From Symbiodinium natans (Eukaryota > Sar > Dinophyceae > Suessiales > Symbiodiniaceae): DNA of 64,000 nucleotides. Both the position numbers and the translations under genes were made by a program. This document shows positions 19,634 to 32,256 of the stretch, one piece after another (the stretch's first letter is position 1; each line of letters begins with the position of its first letter). The notes beneath the pieces were generated by a model. It was not told the origin of the DNA. It was given only the letters and a program-made list of their open reading frames with translations, and did no database searches. Location of the stretch: NCBI GenBank assembly GCA_905221605.1, contig CAJNDS010000167.1, forward strand, positions 90,001-154,000, in the 5' to 3' direction.

Positions 19634-22600
19634 ACCCTAAACCCTAAACCCTAAACACCGTGTAAATGGTGCCCCTCCTTCGTCGACTCAAGCCCAGGCG
19701 GCTGCGGGCTGATTCTCCATGAAAGTTTTGGATTTAGGGCTGCTTAGGGTTTAGGGTTTAGGGTTTAGGGCTTAGGGTTTAGGGTTTAGGGTTTAGGGTT
19801 TAGGATTTAGGGTTTAGGGTTTAGGGTTTAGGGCTTAGGGTTTAGGGTTTGGGGTTGAGGGTTTAGAATAGAAAATTTGGTTGAAGGTTTAGGGTTTCGG
19901 GTTTAAGGATTGAGGTAGGGTTCAGGGTCAGTTTACATGGTTTCGGGTTCGGGGCTTAGGGCTTGGGGTTTAGGGTTTAGGTAGGGTCCCACACTAAGAG
20001 CCCCGAAATCCTTGCAACCCTTTATATAAGGCCCTAGTCAATATAGAAGCCCCAGGCAGTCGAGCTTGCCCTAAACCCTTATAAACCCTAAACCCAAAAC
20101 CCAAAACCCTAAACCCCTAAACCCCTAAACCCCTAAACCCCTAAACCCTAAACCCTAAACCTTCCCCCCCCCCCCCCCAATCCCTCAGCAGCCCACACCG
20201 CAGGGTGGCCCAAGTCCTGCAGGCTCTGCAGCAAGGCCCTCACGGAGTCGACGCCTGGGTCTCAGGGTTCTAAGTCTAGGGTTTAGAGTTTAGGGTTTAG
20301 GGTTTAGGGTTTAGGGTTTAGGGGTTTAGGGTTCTAAGTCTAGGGTTTAGGGTTTTAGGGTTGAGGGTTGAGGGCTTAAGGTTTGAAGCTTAGGGTGTAC
20401 GGGTTGAAGCTTAGGGCTTAGGATGGGGCCGTGCCTGAACCCACAAGCCTTATGGCACAAGCCAACCTGTTTTTCTTCTCCTGAAGCCCTGAACCCCCCC
20501 CTTACCCCCCCCCCCCTCAAAAAAAAAGGAAACCTCCAGCCCCAGTCCCAAGGACCGTAATAAAGCCTTCAAGCTCATAAGAACTCCTACACCCCCAAGG
20601 TTTAGGGTTTAGGGTATTTAGGGTTTAGGGCCTAAACTCGAGACCATCTGAAGACACCCGCAAACCCTGAGCCCAGAAAACCTTGAATCTCTGAACACGC
20701 ACGCCCTCTAACCCAAACCCCAACAGCCATAACCCCTAAACCCTTACACCCTCAAGCCTATCAGGGTTTAGGGTTTAAGGTTTAGGATTAAAACGACTAT
20801 GCCCCCGCTGAACCCAGCAAACTTTTGGAGCGGACTGTGCCCTCAAATTGAACCCCTTAAACCCCGAAACCCCTAAACCCTAAAAACCTTCTCCTACAAC
20901 CCTTAACCCTAAACTCCTCAACCCTAAACAGGTTTCGTGTTTCAACCTCCAGCCCCAAAACCCCAAAACCCGACAATGCACTGCTTCCATGGCGCCCACA
21001 CAGCGCTCGGGAAGTCCGCAAAGCACCGAGGGGGTGGCTAACTTCGAAAATGGCATCACCTCCACACGGGGCTTTTCAAGGGTCCTTGGCTTTTTGGGTT
21101 TGGGGTTTCGGGTTTAAGCTGAGACTTTTCGTGGTTGAGCTTGACAAGGGTTAGCGTTTGGGGTTCAGGCTTGGGGAGCATGCCGCAAACGTGGGCCCTA
21201 GGGCTGCTCAGGGTGTATGGTTCGGTGCAGTGTAGGGTTTACTTGAAGATTCATGGGCGAAGACACACTTTGTAGTCCAGTAACCGTGCTTTTAACGGAG
21301 CCTTGAGCCAAAACCATTGCAAAAGGGTACCACCGGGCTACCAAGAACAACTGAGGCTTCAAGTAGCGTAACTTCATCATTACAAGGTGCAAGTGGCTGT
21401 AAAAAGTCATATCACCTTCTTGGCACTTAGACCCTAGTGACAACTACCCATGACCATGCAAGAAGGCTTGCGCTGTAGCACATAATCTTGAATGCTGCTA
21501 AGCTACGCCCTGAATCCGAAACCCGGTTTCAACCTAACCCTAAACCCTAAACCCTAAACCCTTAACCCTTAACCCTAAACCCTAAACCCTAAACCCTAGG
21601 CACTTGTTCATACCCCTGTCGCCTGCAGCAACGCGCTGCCATTCACAGGAGCCTCTTCGGAGCGATCAGGCGCTTCAGGCTTGAGTGGTTCGGAGTCACT
21701 GAAACAGCCCGGGTTTAGGGTTTAGGGTTTAGGGTTTAGGGTTTAGGGTTTAGGGTTTAGGGTGTAGGGTGTAGGGTTTAGGGTTTAGGGTTTAGGGTTT
21801 AGGGCTTAGGGTTTAGGGCTTAGGGTTCGGGGCTTAGTTCTCAGGGATCGGGGCCCTCAGCCGAAATTTCTCAGCTGCTGGGCATGAGATACGATAGGGA
21901 TGTTCGTTCTTAAGCAGCTCCAGGCCCAAAATCCGCTTTTCCGAAGCAGCCCACAACCTAGGACTGCTATCCAGGTCTCGGGTTTGGGGTTTAGGGTTTA
22001 GGGCTTGTCGTTTAGGGTTTAAGGTTTAAGGTTTAGGGTTTAGGGTTTAGGGTTTAGGGTTGAGGGGAAGCTGACGACCTGACATGTTCTGAGCTACTGG
22101 CGTGGCACAGGCGAAACCACTCCCTGGCTCCCCCCAAACTTCGAAATCCACAATTCCTAAACCCTAAACCCTAAACCCTGAACCCTAAACCCTCAACCTA
22201 AACCCTAAGCCCTAAACCCTAGATCCCAGACCCCAGACCCTAAGGTTTAGGGCTGAGGGTTTCTTGCTGGTTTTTCGTGGGGAGTTCGGGAATGAGGTAC
22301 CCTATATCCCACTCTATATATATATACCCTTTAAGTGTAGGGTGCATAATTCCCCCATCCGCATCCAAATTCACGTACTAAATTGGGGTTGGGATGTTCC
22401 CCCTGATACTAACAGTCCTTCAAAGGAATTATCATCGGGGAGTACTAGAATCCCTACAAAGGACAGATAGCATAGGGGGGTAGATCCCAAGGTTTCGGGC
22501 TTAGGGTTTAGGGTCTTGGGTTTAGGGTCTTGGGTGTAGGGTTTAGGGTTTAGGATTTAGGGTTTAGGGTTTAGGGTTTAGGGCTTAGGGTCTAGTGTTT

Positions 22601-22653
22601 CAACCTGCGTGCCCAGGTAGGATGCGCAGCTGTCGGGAAGCGCCAGCGACGAC
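19345..22653 (-). CDS. Unrecognised multi-exon gene (at least 8 phase-compatible exons)
   Basis: Exons: 22605-22653 (VVAGASRQLRILPGHA), 22079-22127 (REWFRLCHASSSEHV), 21841-21963 (PRLWAASEKRILGLELLKNE then HPYRISCPAAEKFRLRAPIP), 21614-21698 (DSEPLKPEAPDRSEEAPVNG, SALLQATG), 20975-21059 (VMPFSKLATPSVLCGLPERC), 20199-20254 (VDSVRALLQSLQDLGHPA), 19659-19701 (PPGLESTKEGHHLH) and about 19345-19419 (ARAMLHLGQHLRRQRS). Every junction down to 19419 keeps phase, which is unlikely by chance. Donors include GTATGA, GTCGTC, GTTGAA and one GA. Much of the product appears helical and soluble; I cannot name a family. Introns hold heptamer arrays and a family A element. Islands at 22885, 23120 and 23348 may be upstream exons of the same gene. 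Confidence 0.68.
21268..21345. repeat. Family A element, diverged copy
   Basis: Ends CTTTGTAGTCCAGTAACC and GGTACCACCGGGCTACCAAG are recognisable as the family's inverted repeats. It lies in the intron 21060-21613 of the unrecognised minus-strand gene. Confidence 0.55.
22390..22485. repeat. Family D element
   Basis: TGGGATGTTCCCCCTGATAC, then a centre (GAATTATCATCGGGGAGTAC) shared with 61960-62065; the right end is weak. Confidence 0.6.
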
Positions 22654-23347
22654 CTCCCGGTCTGCGCTTGACTGGGGGTTTGGGATCAGGATCGGTTGGG
22701 TTGGGTTTGGGGTTTGGGGTTTAGTTGGGTTTTGGGGCTTAAGGTTTGGGGTCTGGTTTGGGGTTTAGGATTTGGGGTCTAGGGTTCGGGGTTTAGGGTT
22801 CCATACTCTGCACCTTCTAAACCCTACCATTAAACCCTTCGCCCTAAACCGCTGAAACCCTCTAAACTACTATCTAAACCCTAGTCCAAGGCGCGGTGGC
22901 GCAGCGATTGCAACCCTAAACCCTAAACCCCTACTTAGGAAAGTTCAGGATTACAATTCCTAAGCCCTGCACCCTAAGCCCCGAAACCCTAAAAACACTT
23001 AACGTCAGGGCCAGACCCCCCGGGCCTCCCAATGTTTTGAAGGTTCTCGGAGCTTCAGGTGATCAGGTGATCCCGGGGTTTCCTTTTTCGGGTCTAGGGG
23101 TTAGGGTTTGTAAGGTTTAAGGAGTAGCAGGCCCCACAGAGCCAAGCCATCGTCTCCTGGAATCTTGATTCTAGGTGGCCGGATGGAAAGAACCCCAACC
23201 CCCAAACCCTAAACCCGAAACCCCAAACCCTAAAGCCTAAACCCTAAGCCCTAAACTCTAAACCCCAAACCCTAAACCCCTAACCCCTAACCCCTAACCC
23301 CTAAACCCAAAACCCAAAACCCAAAACCCTAAACCCCTTCTGGGCGC

Positions 23348-26300
23348 TCCGACACCAGCTCCCTGGTGCGCGCGGCCGCACGTCGCAGCTCTGGAAAGAG
23401 CCGCTGCACCAGAAAGGCGTCGTGCCTTCCGAAATTGCTATGCGTTTAAGACGGGGGGGTTTAGGGTTTGGGGCTTACAGTAGGGTTTAGGGGATGCTAT
23501 GCTTTTAAGGGGGTTTACTAGCATTTAGCTTAAGGACCCCAACTTTTAAAAACTCACCCATTTTGCCCTTGTAAGGAAGAATATCTGTATTTTTGGGGGG
23601 TTCTTAAGCAACTCGTAGTTAGGGGTCTAGGGGCCTAGGGGTGTAGGGGATTTAGGGGTGTAGGGGTTTGGGGGTGTAGCGGTTTAGGAGTTTAGGGTTT
23701 AGGGTTTAGGAGTTTAGGGTTTAGGGTTTAGGGTTTAGGGTTTAGGGTTTAGGGTTTAGGGTTTGGGGTTCGTTTTATGATGAGGCTTTCGGGCGCTGAG
23801 GGGCTTGGATCTTTCTTGAGCCTGCCGATCACGGAGATTACCATTTGCTCTGGATGCCCTGGCCCAGCCCGGTTTTTAAGCATCCTCTTCCAGCGTCCCC
23901 AGTTAAACCCTAAACCCTAAACCCTAAACCCTAAACCCTAAACCCTAAACCCTAAACCCTAAACCCTAAACCCTAAACCCTAAACCATTCACGGTTTACT
24001 CATGGATGGCTCACCAGCGCCAAGCGCTTCTCGCTGTCTCTCTCTCTGTACCTCTCTCTTCCTCTCTGTGTCTCCTCCTCTCTCTGTCTCTGTGTTTCCC
24101 CGGATTCCTTAAACCCTCGATCCATGCAAGTTAAAGTGAACAGTTTAAGTTTTAGGGTTTGGCACACAAATATTTTCCTATGTCCAGAGCGAAGTTGTTA
24201 GGTTGGGCTTCAGAGTCTTCTTCTCCTTCGCCAAACCCTCAACCCTCAGACTCAACCCTACCAAAAGCCCTGAGAAGCACGAAAGACATTGAACTCCTAG
24301 AGGCTACATGGTGCACTGCAGCAGGTTAGGGTTTAGGGCTCGGGATTTAGGCGAGCAAAAATGAAAGCAGGTTTAGGGCTTAGGGTCCAGAACAGTGTGG
24401 GAAGTTAACGAAGGGAATTCCAGCGCGGTACCACAGAGTCGCTGCTATGCGCGCCAAGGCTCTCACCGCCTAAGCCTTAAAAGCCAAGAACCCTAAACCT
24501 CCAAAAGGCCGAACAGAAAATTCCTCTACAACCTTTTGACAGCCTAAACAAAACTAAAACCCTAAACCCTAAACCCTAAACCCTACACCCTAAACACTAA
24601 ACCCTAAACCCTAAACCCTAAACCCTAAACCCTAAACCCTAAACCCAATACAACCCCTTGAGAGGTCCCTGCCTCCCTGGAAGCCGCGGGTCCCCGGCAG
24701 GCCTCCGGTGGGTTAGGGTTTAGGGTTTAGGGTTTAGGGTTTAGGGTTTAGGGTTTAGGGTTTAGGGTTTAGGGTTTAGGGTTTAGGGTTTAGGGTTTAG
24801 GGTTTAGGGTTTAGGGTTTAGGGTTTAGGGTTTAGGGTTTAGGGTTTGGGGTTTAGGGTTTAGGGTTTAGGGTTTAGGGTTTAGGGTTTAGGGTTAGGGT
24901 TTAGGGTGGTTTAGGGTTTAGGGTTTAGGGTTTCTGGTTGCGGGTTTAGGGGTTGGGGTTTCGGGTTTAAGGCTGAGGGTTCATGGTATGGGGGATTAGG
25001 GAAACCCTACACCCTACAACCCTAAACCCAACCCCTGGGTTTGCGGTAGTCGGAGTGTTGGTGGTTTCGCCCTAGGGGTGCTTCGGCTTGTCCGGTATGC
25101 CTGAGAGGGGCGCCCCCAGACGCGGCCCCGATTGAAATTTGGTTCTGGGTTTAGGGTTTAGGGTTTAGGGTTTGGGGTTTAGGGTTTAGGGTTTAGGGTT
25201 TAGGGTTGCGGGGTTTTCGGGTTTAGTGATTAGGGGTTTAGGGTTTAGGGTTTAGGGGTCTGAGGTTAGGTTCTTGAGTTTTGGGTTGTTGGGCTTTGTT
25301 AGGAAACCCTCAACTAATTCGGTTTGTACCCGACATTCCTGAACTGCAAATCCATAAACTCTACACCCCCTGAACCCTATATACCTAATGCCCTAAGCCA
25401 GGGTACGAATTGCTTAAGAACCCCCGCAAAATATAACAAGTCCTCCAGGGTAATATAGGGATTGTTATTTCCCTTTTGGGTTTCGGGTTCTTAAGCAAAC
25501 AGCAGCTATCTGGGGGCACGGACACGTGGCCATCCAGATCTTCCAGCAGCAGTCGCAAGTGCCGATCCTGGAGGTTTGGTATAGCCCAGGCCCGCTTCAT
25601 GTGGCGAGCCGCAAGCCCAGACCCCAACCGGTACACCCCAAACCCCAAACCCTAAACCCTAAACCCCAAAAAGGGGTAACTAGTAAACCCGAAACTCTAA
25701 GCCCAGTTGTCAGTTGGCGAAACAGGGGCTTCGGGCGAAAGCGTCGGGGGATGGACTGACGAAGGGGTTGGGTTTGAGCTAAAACCCTAAACGCTAAAGC
25801 CTAAACCCTAAGCCCTGAACCCTAAACCCACAAACCCTAAACCCTGAACCCTAAACCCTAAACTCTAGACTAGGGCAGAAAGAAAACTCAGAACGTAGAT
25901 CAACCCTCAGTTCCGGCTAAGGGGTGCAAGAGGGTTGAAAGTTCTCTCGACACCATGCTCAGCCCAGCACCTGCACGAAGAGGCAAAGAACACCTGAGAT
26001 GCACATGCAGGGCGTGTTGGGGCGGAGGGTGTAGGGTCTAGGGTTTAGGGTTTAGGGCCTAAGGTTTCGGGTTTAATCCCTTCCCCCTAATACTAAATCT
26101 GTCCCCCCCCCCCCCCTCCCTAGTTCTGAAATTCGCCTGGGCCCGAAAAATAGTTAAAATCAGGGGGGGAATTCCGAAACCCCTAATGGCTCAACTGAAG
26201 GGCGAAGGCCCTGAACCCCTCCCCCCCCTAATTCTCAAACAGGTTTAGTATTGGGCTGGGTGCCGGCAGGGTCCGGGAAAAACAATACTTAAAATTAGGG

Positions 26301-29300
26301 GTGGTTTTAGTATTAGGGGGAAGGGATTAGGGGGAGCTAACTGAGCACCATGCCTTCAGCCAAAGGATTTAGGGTTTAGGGCTTGGGGCTTGGGTCAGGT
26401 CCCCGCAGTAGGCTTAGGGTTCAGGGTTTTGGGGGTTGGGGGTACCTCGGGTGCGTGCCTACTATACGGGCCCTTACATTTCGGCTACGACAACAAGTAC
26501 AGTAGTTTGGCGAACTGAACCTCATGCTTTGTGACTGGCAAGGGCGTTAGGGTTCTAGGGTTCTTGACTTGAGGTGTTGTGAGATCTGGGCACAGGTACC
26601 TGAGCCTGAACCCTGAACCGCCTAAACCGTCAGTACAAGCATCCTAAACCCTCTACCTTAAACCCTGAACCTGGTCACGCAGGCTCTTTGGGTTCAGGTT
26701 TTTCGTGTTTGTGGTTTGTGGTTTGGGGGGTTTTGGGTTTCTGGGTTTAAAGGTTTAGGGTTGAAAGGTTTAGGGTTCGTGCAAGCAGATAAGCCGGTGG
26801 CATTTGGGCGGACATCCGCGCCTCCTTGCATGTCTATCCGAGACTAGGGTGCAGGAGTTGATTTCAACCTAAGGCAAGGCCCCTCACACCCAAATACAAG
26901 CGCACCACACCCTAAACCCTAAACCCCAAGCCCCAAAAGCCCGCTGCCCCGTCACCCCGAAAAACCCTGAAACCTCATATGAACGACCTATACATGCCAG
27001 GGTGCAGTGCACATAGAACTCGACGAGTTGAACCGCGCACTGAAAGATGTCCTCGCCCGATTTCGGCTTTTGGGTTTAGGGTTTAGGGTTTAGGGTTTAG
27101 GGTTTAGGGTTTAGGGTTTAGGGTTTGGGGTTTGGGGTTTGGGGTTTAGGCTTCATTGCAGGGTTTGAGAGCGAAAATCGACTTCTTGCAAACCCTACAA
27201 GCCCTAAGCCCGCCTATTCCCTCAATCCTAGAATATGAAGCCGTCTTTCAGGGCGCCCTTACACCACAAACTCAGGACCGTAAACCCGAAATCCTAAACC
27301 CTAAACCCTAAACCCTAAACCCTAAACCGACAGGAATTTCTTGAAAGAGTGACTACAGAAGTCCCGTTCAGATGCTAAGGGCTTGCATCCCAAGGGGTTC
27401 CTGCCCTTTCACCTGTCACTTGCACTCTCAGGGGTTTAGGGTTTAGGGTTTAGGGTTTTGGGTTTAGGGTTTAGGGTTTAGGGTTAGGGTTTAGGGATTC
27501 GGGGGGTGGGGGGGAGGGGGGGGGGGGGGGGGTGCTTGAGGTTGTTTTGTGTTTCTCTGGGTATAGGGAGTACTAAGGCTTAAAATTAAGGCATTTAGGG
27601 CTTTGGTGGGGTTGCCATAAACCCTAAACCCTAAACCCTAAACCCTAAGCCTTGCGTTGGCCAAGACTGACCATAAAACTGATTGAAGCCCGAAACCGCC
27701 CTAAACCTACCAAATGCCTCACCCTTAAACTGGCTCCCTAAACCCTAAACCCTAAACCCTAAACCCTACACCCTAAACCCTACACCCTAAACCTAACCCT
27801 AAGCCATTACACACCCTAAACTGGCTCTTGGCGCTGTTCGGCGCCGTTGCGAACTCTTGAGGTTCCCGGCAAGGACGCGACTTGTGTGACAGGTGGGCTA
27901 CTTCTGGGATCTCAATTTCAAGACATTCCCTGAAGTTTAGGGTTCAGGGTTTAGGGTTTAGGGTTTAGGGTTTAGGGTTTAGAAAGCTCAGAGAGTTTAG
28001 AAACATTTAGAAATGATATAAAGTTTAGGGCTGAGAAGGCACCAAAACTAAACTTCAACATGTTTACTGTAGGGTTTCGGGGTTTAGTGTTCGGGGTTTA
28101 GGGTTTAGAAATATCAGAGGCTTAGCCAAGTTTCAGGGCTTCAAGGTAATGGGCCCCCGTTTGGGGTCCAGGGTTTAGGGTTGAGGGCTAGGGTTTAGGG
28201 TTTAGGGTTTAGGGTTTAGGGTTTAGGGGGTTTAGGGTTTAGGGTTTAGGGTTTAGGGTTTAGGGTTTAGAGTTTAGGGTTTAGGGTTTAGGGTTTAGGG
28301 TTTAGGTCTTAGGGTTTAGGGTTTAGGGGTTCGGGTCCCTAAACCCTAAACCAGTTAGAATCCATGCGAATCAGCACACACGCTCCAGCGAGAGAGATGG
28401 GATGGCGCCCATCATACGGCAGTACCTCTGGGCAACCCTAAACCCTTAACCCTAAACCCTAAACCCTAAACCCTAAACCCTACTCCCGAAACCCTAAAAC
28501 CCAAGACCCCTAAACCCTGAACTCAACCGGAACCCTCACTGAGCCGGCCTGCATCCCCCAACAACCATGCTTAAAGAGCCCCAAACCCTTCAACCCTTCA
28601 ACCCCTCAAACCCCTTCAACCCCTTAAACCCCTTAAACCCCTTAAACCCCTTAAACCTTTAAACCCTCCGCACTACAGACCTGAAGCCTTACCTAGACCC
28701 TGAAACTTTGGGAAGGGGTTTCGGGCTTAAGGGTTCCAGGGTTTAGTTAGGGTTTAGAGTAGTCTAAGGGTTCTAGGTTCTAGCCAGGGTTTAGGGTTGA
28801 AGGGTTCTAAGGCCTAGTGAAGGTTTAAGGCTTTGAAGGTTGAATTGGGGTCTATAGGGTTTCGAGGTTGAGGGCTTTGAGGGCTTTGAGGGAGAATTTT
28901 AGGGGTTTCGAGGTTTGGAGGTTTAACGCTTAGCACATCCGCGGTTCAAAACGCCAACATCAACACTTGAAGCAGCAGTGCCTGACGTCAACTCCAATTC
29001 AGGCTTAAGATGGACGGCTTGGGGTTACCCTAAACCCTAAACCCTAAACCCTAAACCCAAAACCCTAAACCCTAAACCCTAAACCCTAAACCCTAAACCC
29101 CTGAACCCTAAACCCCAAACCCCCGCCAACCCTAGATCCTAACCGCAATAACCCGACATCCGAACCCCGCCTATGCAGCCTAAGCCCTAAACCCCAACAA
29201 ACCTAAATGCTAACGACCCTAAACCGCAACCCTAAACCCTAAACCCTAAACCCTAAACCCTAAACCCTAAAATCTAAACCCGCCCCCAACCCCCCAAAAC

Positions 29301-30100
29301 CCCAAAACCACACAAAAACCTCGTCCGTAAACCCCTTTGCCTGGCACCCCAGATGCCCCCAAACCCTAAACCCTAAACCCTAAACCCTAAACCCTAAACC
29401 CTAAACCCTAAACCCGAAACCCTAGACCCTAAACCCTAAACCCTAAACCCTAAACCCTAAACCCTAAACCCTAAACCCCAAGCCCTAAACCCTAAACCCC
29501 CCCAAAACCCTCCTTTGTAGGTCTCCGCCTCTCGAGGATGCGCGCCAGCTCCACAGTCGAGGCGGAAACGACCGGACTGAGAGTTTGGGGTTTGAGGGTT
29601 TAGGATTAGGGTTTAGGGCTTGGGGTTCAGGGTTTGGGCTTCAGGCTTGAGAGTGTGGAGGGTGCGTTCAGAGTTTGGGGTTTCGGGCTTCGGGCGGCGC
29701 GGATTCTTGGGGCTTTATAGGGTTCGGGGCTATTGGGGTTCGGGTTTAGGGTTTACGTTTTAGGGTTTCGGGCTTAAAGAAGCCTTTACAGGGCTTCAGG
29801 GTGTTGGTTGAGGGCTTCTCGTGGCCCAACATGCCAAGAGCGCCAAAACATCAAGTCTTGAGCCCTCTAGAGTTTTGAGGCATGGCGGTTTAAGCCTTAT
29901 AAGGTTTAGTTCCTCAGCTCTCCGCCCCAAGCCTTCGGAGGTTGTAACCCTAAACCCTAAACCCTAAACCCTAAACCCTAAACCCCAAACCCTAAACCTA
30001 AACCCTAAACCCTAAACCCCCGAAAAACACCAAGTCAGACACCCTGGGCACCCAGGCCTCCTGTTCGAGTTGGACAAGAGCCCGGATCCAATCGGCTCCG
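23348..30100 (-). CDS. Series of minus-strand exons, gene(s) unrecognised
   Basis: Exon-like islands with fitting acceptors and donors: 30052-30100 (GADWIRALVQLEQEAW), 29526-29576 (PVVSASTVELARILER), 28382-28425 (VLPYDGRHPISLAG), 27835-27929 (ECLEIEIPEVAHLSHKSRPC, REPQEFATAP), 27383-27412 (VKGQEPLGMQ), 26994-27051 (DIFQCAVQLVEFYVHCTLA), 26795-26824 (EARMSAQMPP), 26489-26520 (VQFAKLLYLL), 25712-25755 (SIPRRFRPKPLFRQ), 25526-25567 (DRHLRLLLEDLDGH), 24410-24469 (AVRALARIAATLWYRAGIPF), 23822-23886 (RMLKNRAGPGHPEQMVISVI), 23348-23425 (HDAFLVQRLFPELRRAAART). All are on one strand, separated by heptamer arrays. They could be one long gene continuing into 19345-22653 or two genes. Some small exons are surely missed, so the joined protein is unknown. 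No family recognised. Confidence 0.55.
24716..24930. repeat. (TTTAGGG)n array
   Basis: The longest near-perfect heptamer run in the window, about 30 units with a few slips. Confidence 0.98.
26074..26329. mobile_element. MITE-like element with 24-bp terminal inverted repeats (family C)
   Basis: The left end reads TAATCCCTTCCCCCTAATAC then TAAA, and the right end is its exact reverse complement. The 256-bp interior has no coding capacity. Diverged relatives are at 11108-11440 and 35098-35487. A non-autonomous DNA transposon is the simplest reading. Confidence 0.78.
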
Positions 30101-30129
30101 CTGAGAGGCCTCGGAAGTGTGAAGCGACG

Positions 30130-30345
30130 GTTAGGGTTTAGGGTTAGGGTTTAGGGTTTAGGGTTTAGGGTTTAGGGTTTAGGGTTTAGGGTTTAGGGTT
30201 TAGGGTTTAAGGTTTAGGATTTAGGGTTTAGGGTTTAGGGTTTAGGGTGTAGGGTTTAGGGTTTAGGGTGTAGGGTGCAGGGTTTAGGGTTTAGGGTTTA
30301 GGGTTTAGGGTTTAGGGTTTAGGGTGTAGGGTTTGGGGCTTAGGG
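30130..30345. repeat. (TTTAGGG)n array with TGTAGGG variants
   Basis: About 30 units; marks the left border of the array-poor island at 30.35-33.5 kb. Confidence 0.97.
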
Positions 30346-30639
30346 TTTCTCATGCTCCGCGCACACCACCAGAGGGGGCCGCGTGTTGTGGTGTGTGCCC
30401 AGTTTCACGGTCTCTCCCAACCCACCCACCCAAATCTCAACCTTGACGGGTTTAAGGTTTTCATTATGGCTGTTGGGCTATCGCCTGCTCGCTTTCCCTA
30501 ACTAGCTTTCCCCAGAATTCGCCGCTGTGTGCAAGAACGTTCGTTGTCGAAGACTGCTCAGAGAGCGGGGTAAACCCACACTCGGGGTCCCAAGGCCCGA
30601 GACCCAGCTTTCCCGAGGCCTTCTCGGGGTGGCAGGGTA

Positions 30640-31010
30640 GGTTGCTCCTTATGAAAACGGAACTGGAAGCTTGCTTCCAGAAAGCTCACGAAGGCTTCGA
30701 TGTGATCATCAATATCGCCATCCTGTTTCGAGGCCGTATCGTCTTGTCGAAAAAAGGCGCAGGCCTTCAACTACTTCTTCCCACCCACTCTGCCCGGCCA
30801 GAAGTCTTGGCGAGACTGCTGGGTTTGAGAAGATCCTGCTCCTTTGTGGTCACGCTAGCCTTCGTGAGCAACGCCCGCAGCCCGGCGGCCAGGACTGCAG
30901 GGCGGCGACCTGAAGCTCGATCAAGTCATCGTTATCGGAGGAACTGGAGCGCTCACGCTTCTTCTCCGCCTTGTTCCCACGCCACCCCCAAAATCACAGG
31001 TTGATGACCT
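30640..31010 (-). pseudogene. Frameshifted coding remnant, family not recognised
   Basis: Minus strand reads NKAEKKRERSSSSDNDDLIE then LQVAALQ near 30915-30990, shifts frame to VLAAGLRALLTKASVTTKEQ and DLLKPSSLAKTSGRAEWVG, then shifts again to FFRQDDTASKQDGDIDDHIE with AFVSFLEASFQFRF (about 30640-30750). Consecutive protein-like stretches in three frames suggest one decayed gene or retroelement gag-like region. No diagnostic motif is visible. Confidence 0.45.
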
Positions 31011-31302
31011 GGCCCCGCCACCCCCAAAATCGCCGACTGATAGCGTTTCAGAAATACATGTGTTCATCCAAAAACTGTCAGAGATATATCAATGTGTCAA
31101 TCCAACACTTTGCGACACGCAAGCGGTTCTGTCTGCATTTGCCCGTGGACCCGTGGATATAAGTCAGGGATGCTTACCAAATATCCTTGTCGTAATTCTC
31201 AAACATATACCGCAGATCGAACTTCTGGGGTTTGCTCGGAACTTTTCTTGCTGAGCGCGGGCAACGTATCGTTGCAGGAGACAAAGAGGCTTTCCAGAAG
31301 TG

Positions 31303-32256
31303 TTAAGGTATGTACGATATAATATAATTACAATATCCATTCAAATCTAAAAAATGAAAAATGGGTGAGAGCATGAAAGAGAAAGCTCTGTGTGCTCCCG
31401 AAAAAACCTTGCAAAGCGAACAGACTCTCAACGTTTCAAGCTTTTGCCATCTCTGTTTTCCATTGAGGATGAAGCAAGTCACAAAACTGACCACAGAGCC
31501 AAGAGGAAAACATGGACTGCTGGCTGTGATCAGCAGCAGGCAAGCGCGTTCAAGCGCAATCCCAGACATGATAGCAACTGCAAGCCTTGTCTGGCTTCGG
31601 CACTCCCGGCGCAAGCTTGAGCAGCTCAAGTATAGGGCTTGTTGAGACTTGCAGGCCTGCAGCTCGTTTCTTTCAGCACCCAACCATTCCCGCACTGCGG
31701 GCACTGCGATCATGGGCCAGGTGTTCATGGGAAGTTCAGCAAATGTCTCGGTGCATTCGGGCGCAGCACCGACCCGCCGGAGCCCCATCTCTGAGCGCCA
31801 CGAGGACGCGTGCGAGGGATCGGAGGGACGTAGATTTTCGGCTCGTCCACCACCCACCCCAGCGAACCACACGGGCCAGCGAAACTTACAAGGTGCGTCC
31901 ACGCTTGAGCACTCGCTGCCCACGGAGCTCCCAAATCTTCTCGCGTTCAGGATTTCGTCGATCCAGCGCCGCTCCGCAAGGAGCGCGGTGTCAGGAAGCG
32001 CCGGAGGAGCGGAAGACGTGCGGGAGTGGCTTGCTTTTGGATTCTTGCGAGCAGCTGGCCAGCCAGCCGCAGCAGTCGTCAAGGCTTGAGCGTTCGAGCA
32101 GCAAGACAGGAAGCAATGAGACGAGCGCGCAGAGCACTCCCTGCTGCGCGTGAAGCAGTCACACGCAATCCATGTGCTCATATTGCGCCTGCCATCGCAC
32201 GCGGCAGTCGGTTGCTCGAACTGCGGCTGCCTCAGCATGTGCCCTGATAAGCCCAC
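31303..32256 (-). CDS. Long open frame of uncertain reality
   Basis: 317 codons, cysteine- and serine-rich, with a hydrophobic stretch near residues 240-265 (LLLITASSPCFPLGSVVSFV). The plus strand also has open frames over 100 codons here, which often happens in GC-rich DNA, and no family resemblance is evident. It may be part of a decayed element filling the island. Confidence 0.25.
   Translation of the reverse strand: MGLSGHMLRQPQFEQPTAACDGRRNMSTWIACDCFTRSRECSARSSHCFLSCCSNAQALTTAAAGWPAARKNPKASHSRTSSAPPALPDTALLAERRWIDEILNARRFGSSVGSECSSVDAPCKFRWPVWFAGVGGGRAENLRPSDPSHASSWRSEMGLRRVGAAPECTETFAELPMNTWPMIAVPAVREWLGAERNELQACKSQQALYLSCSSLRRECRSQTRLAVAIMSGIALERACLLLITASSPCFPLGSVVSFVTCFILNGKQRWQKLETLRVCSLCKVFSGAHRAFSFMLSPIFHFLDLNGYCNYIISYIP

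Noticed and set aside
21302-21313. CTTGAGCCAAAA, the reverse complement of the last 12 bases of the dinoflagellate spliced leader
   Set aside because: The match stops after 12 bases and the stretch is explained as the interior of a diverged family A element.
22885-22906. A-box-like GTGGCGCAGCG suggesting a tRNA-headed SINE
   Set aside because: No B box or cloverleaf follows; the minus strand reads as a short exon-like peptide (LQSLRHRAL) instead.
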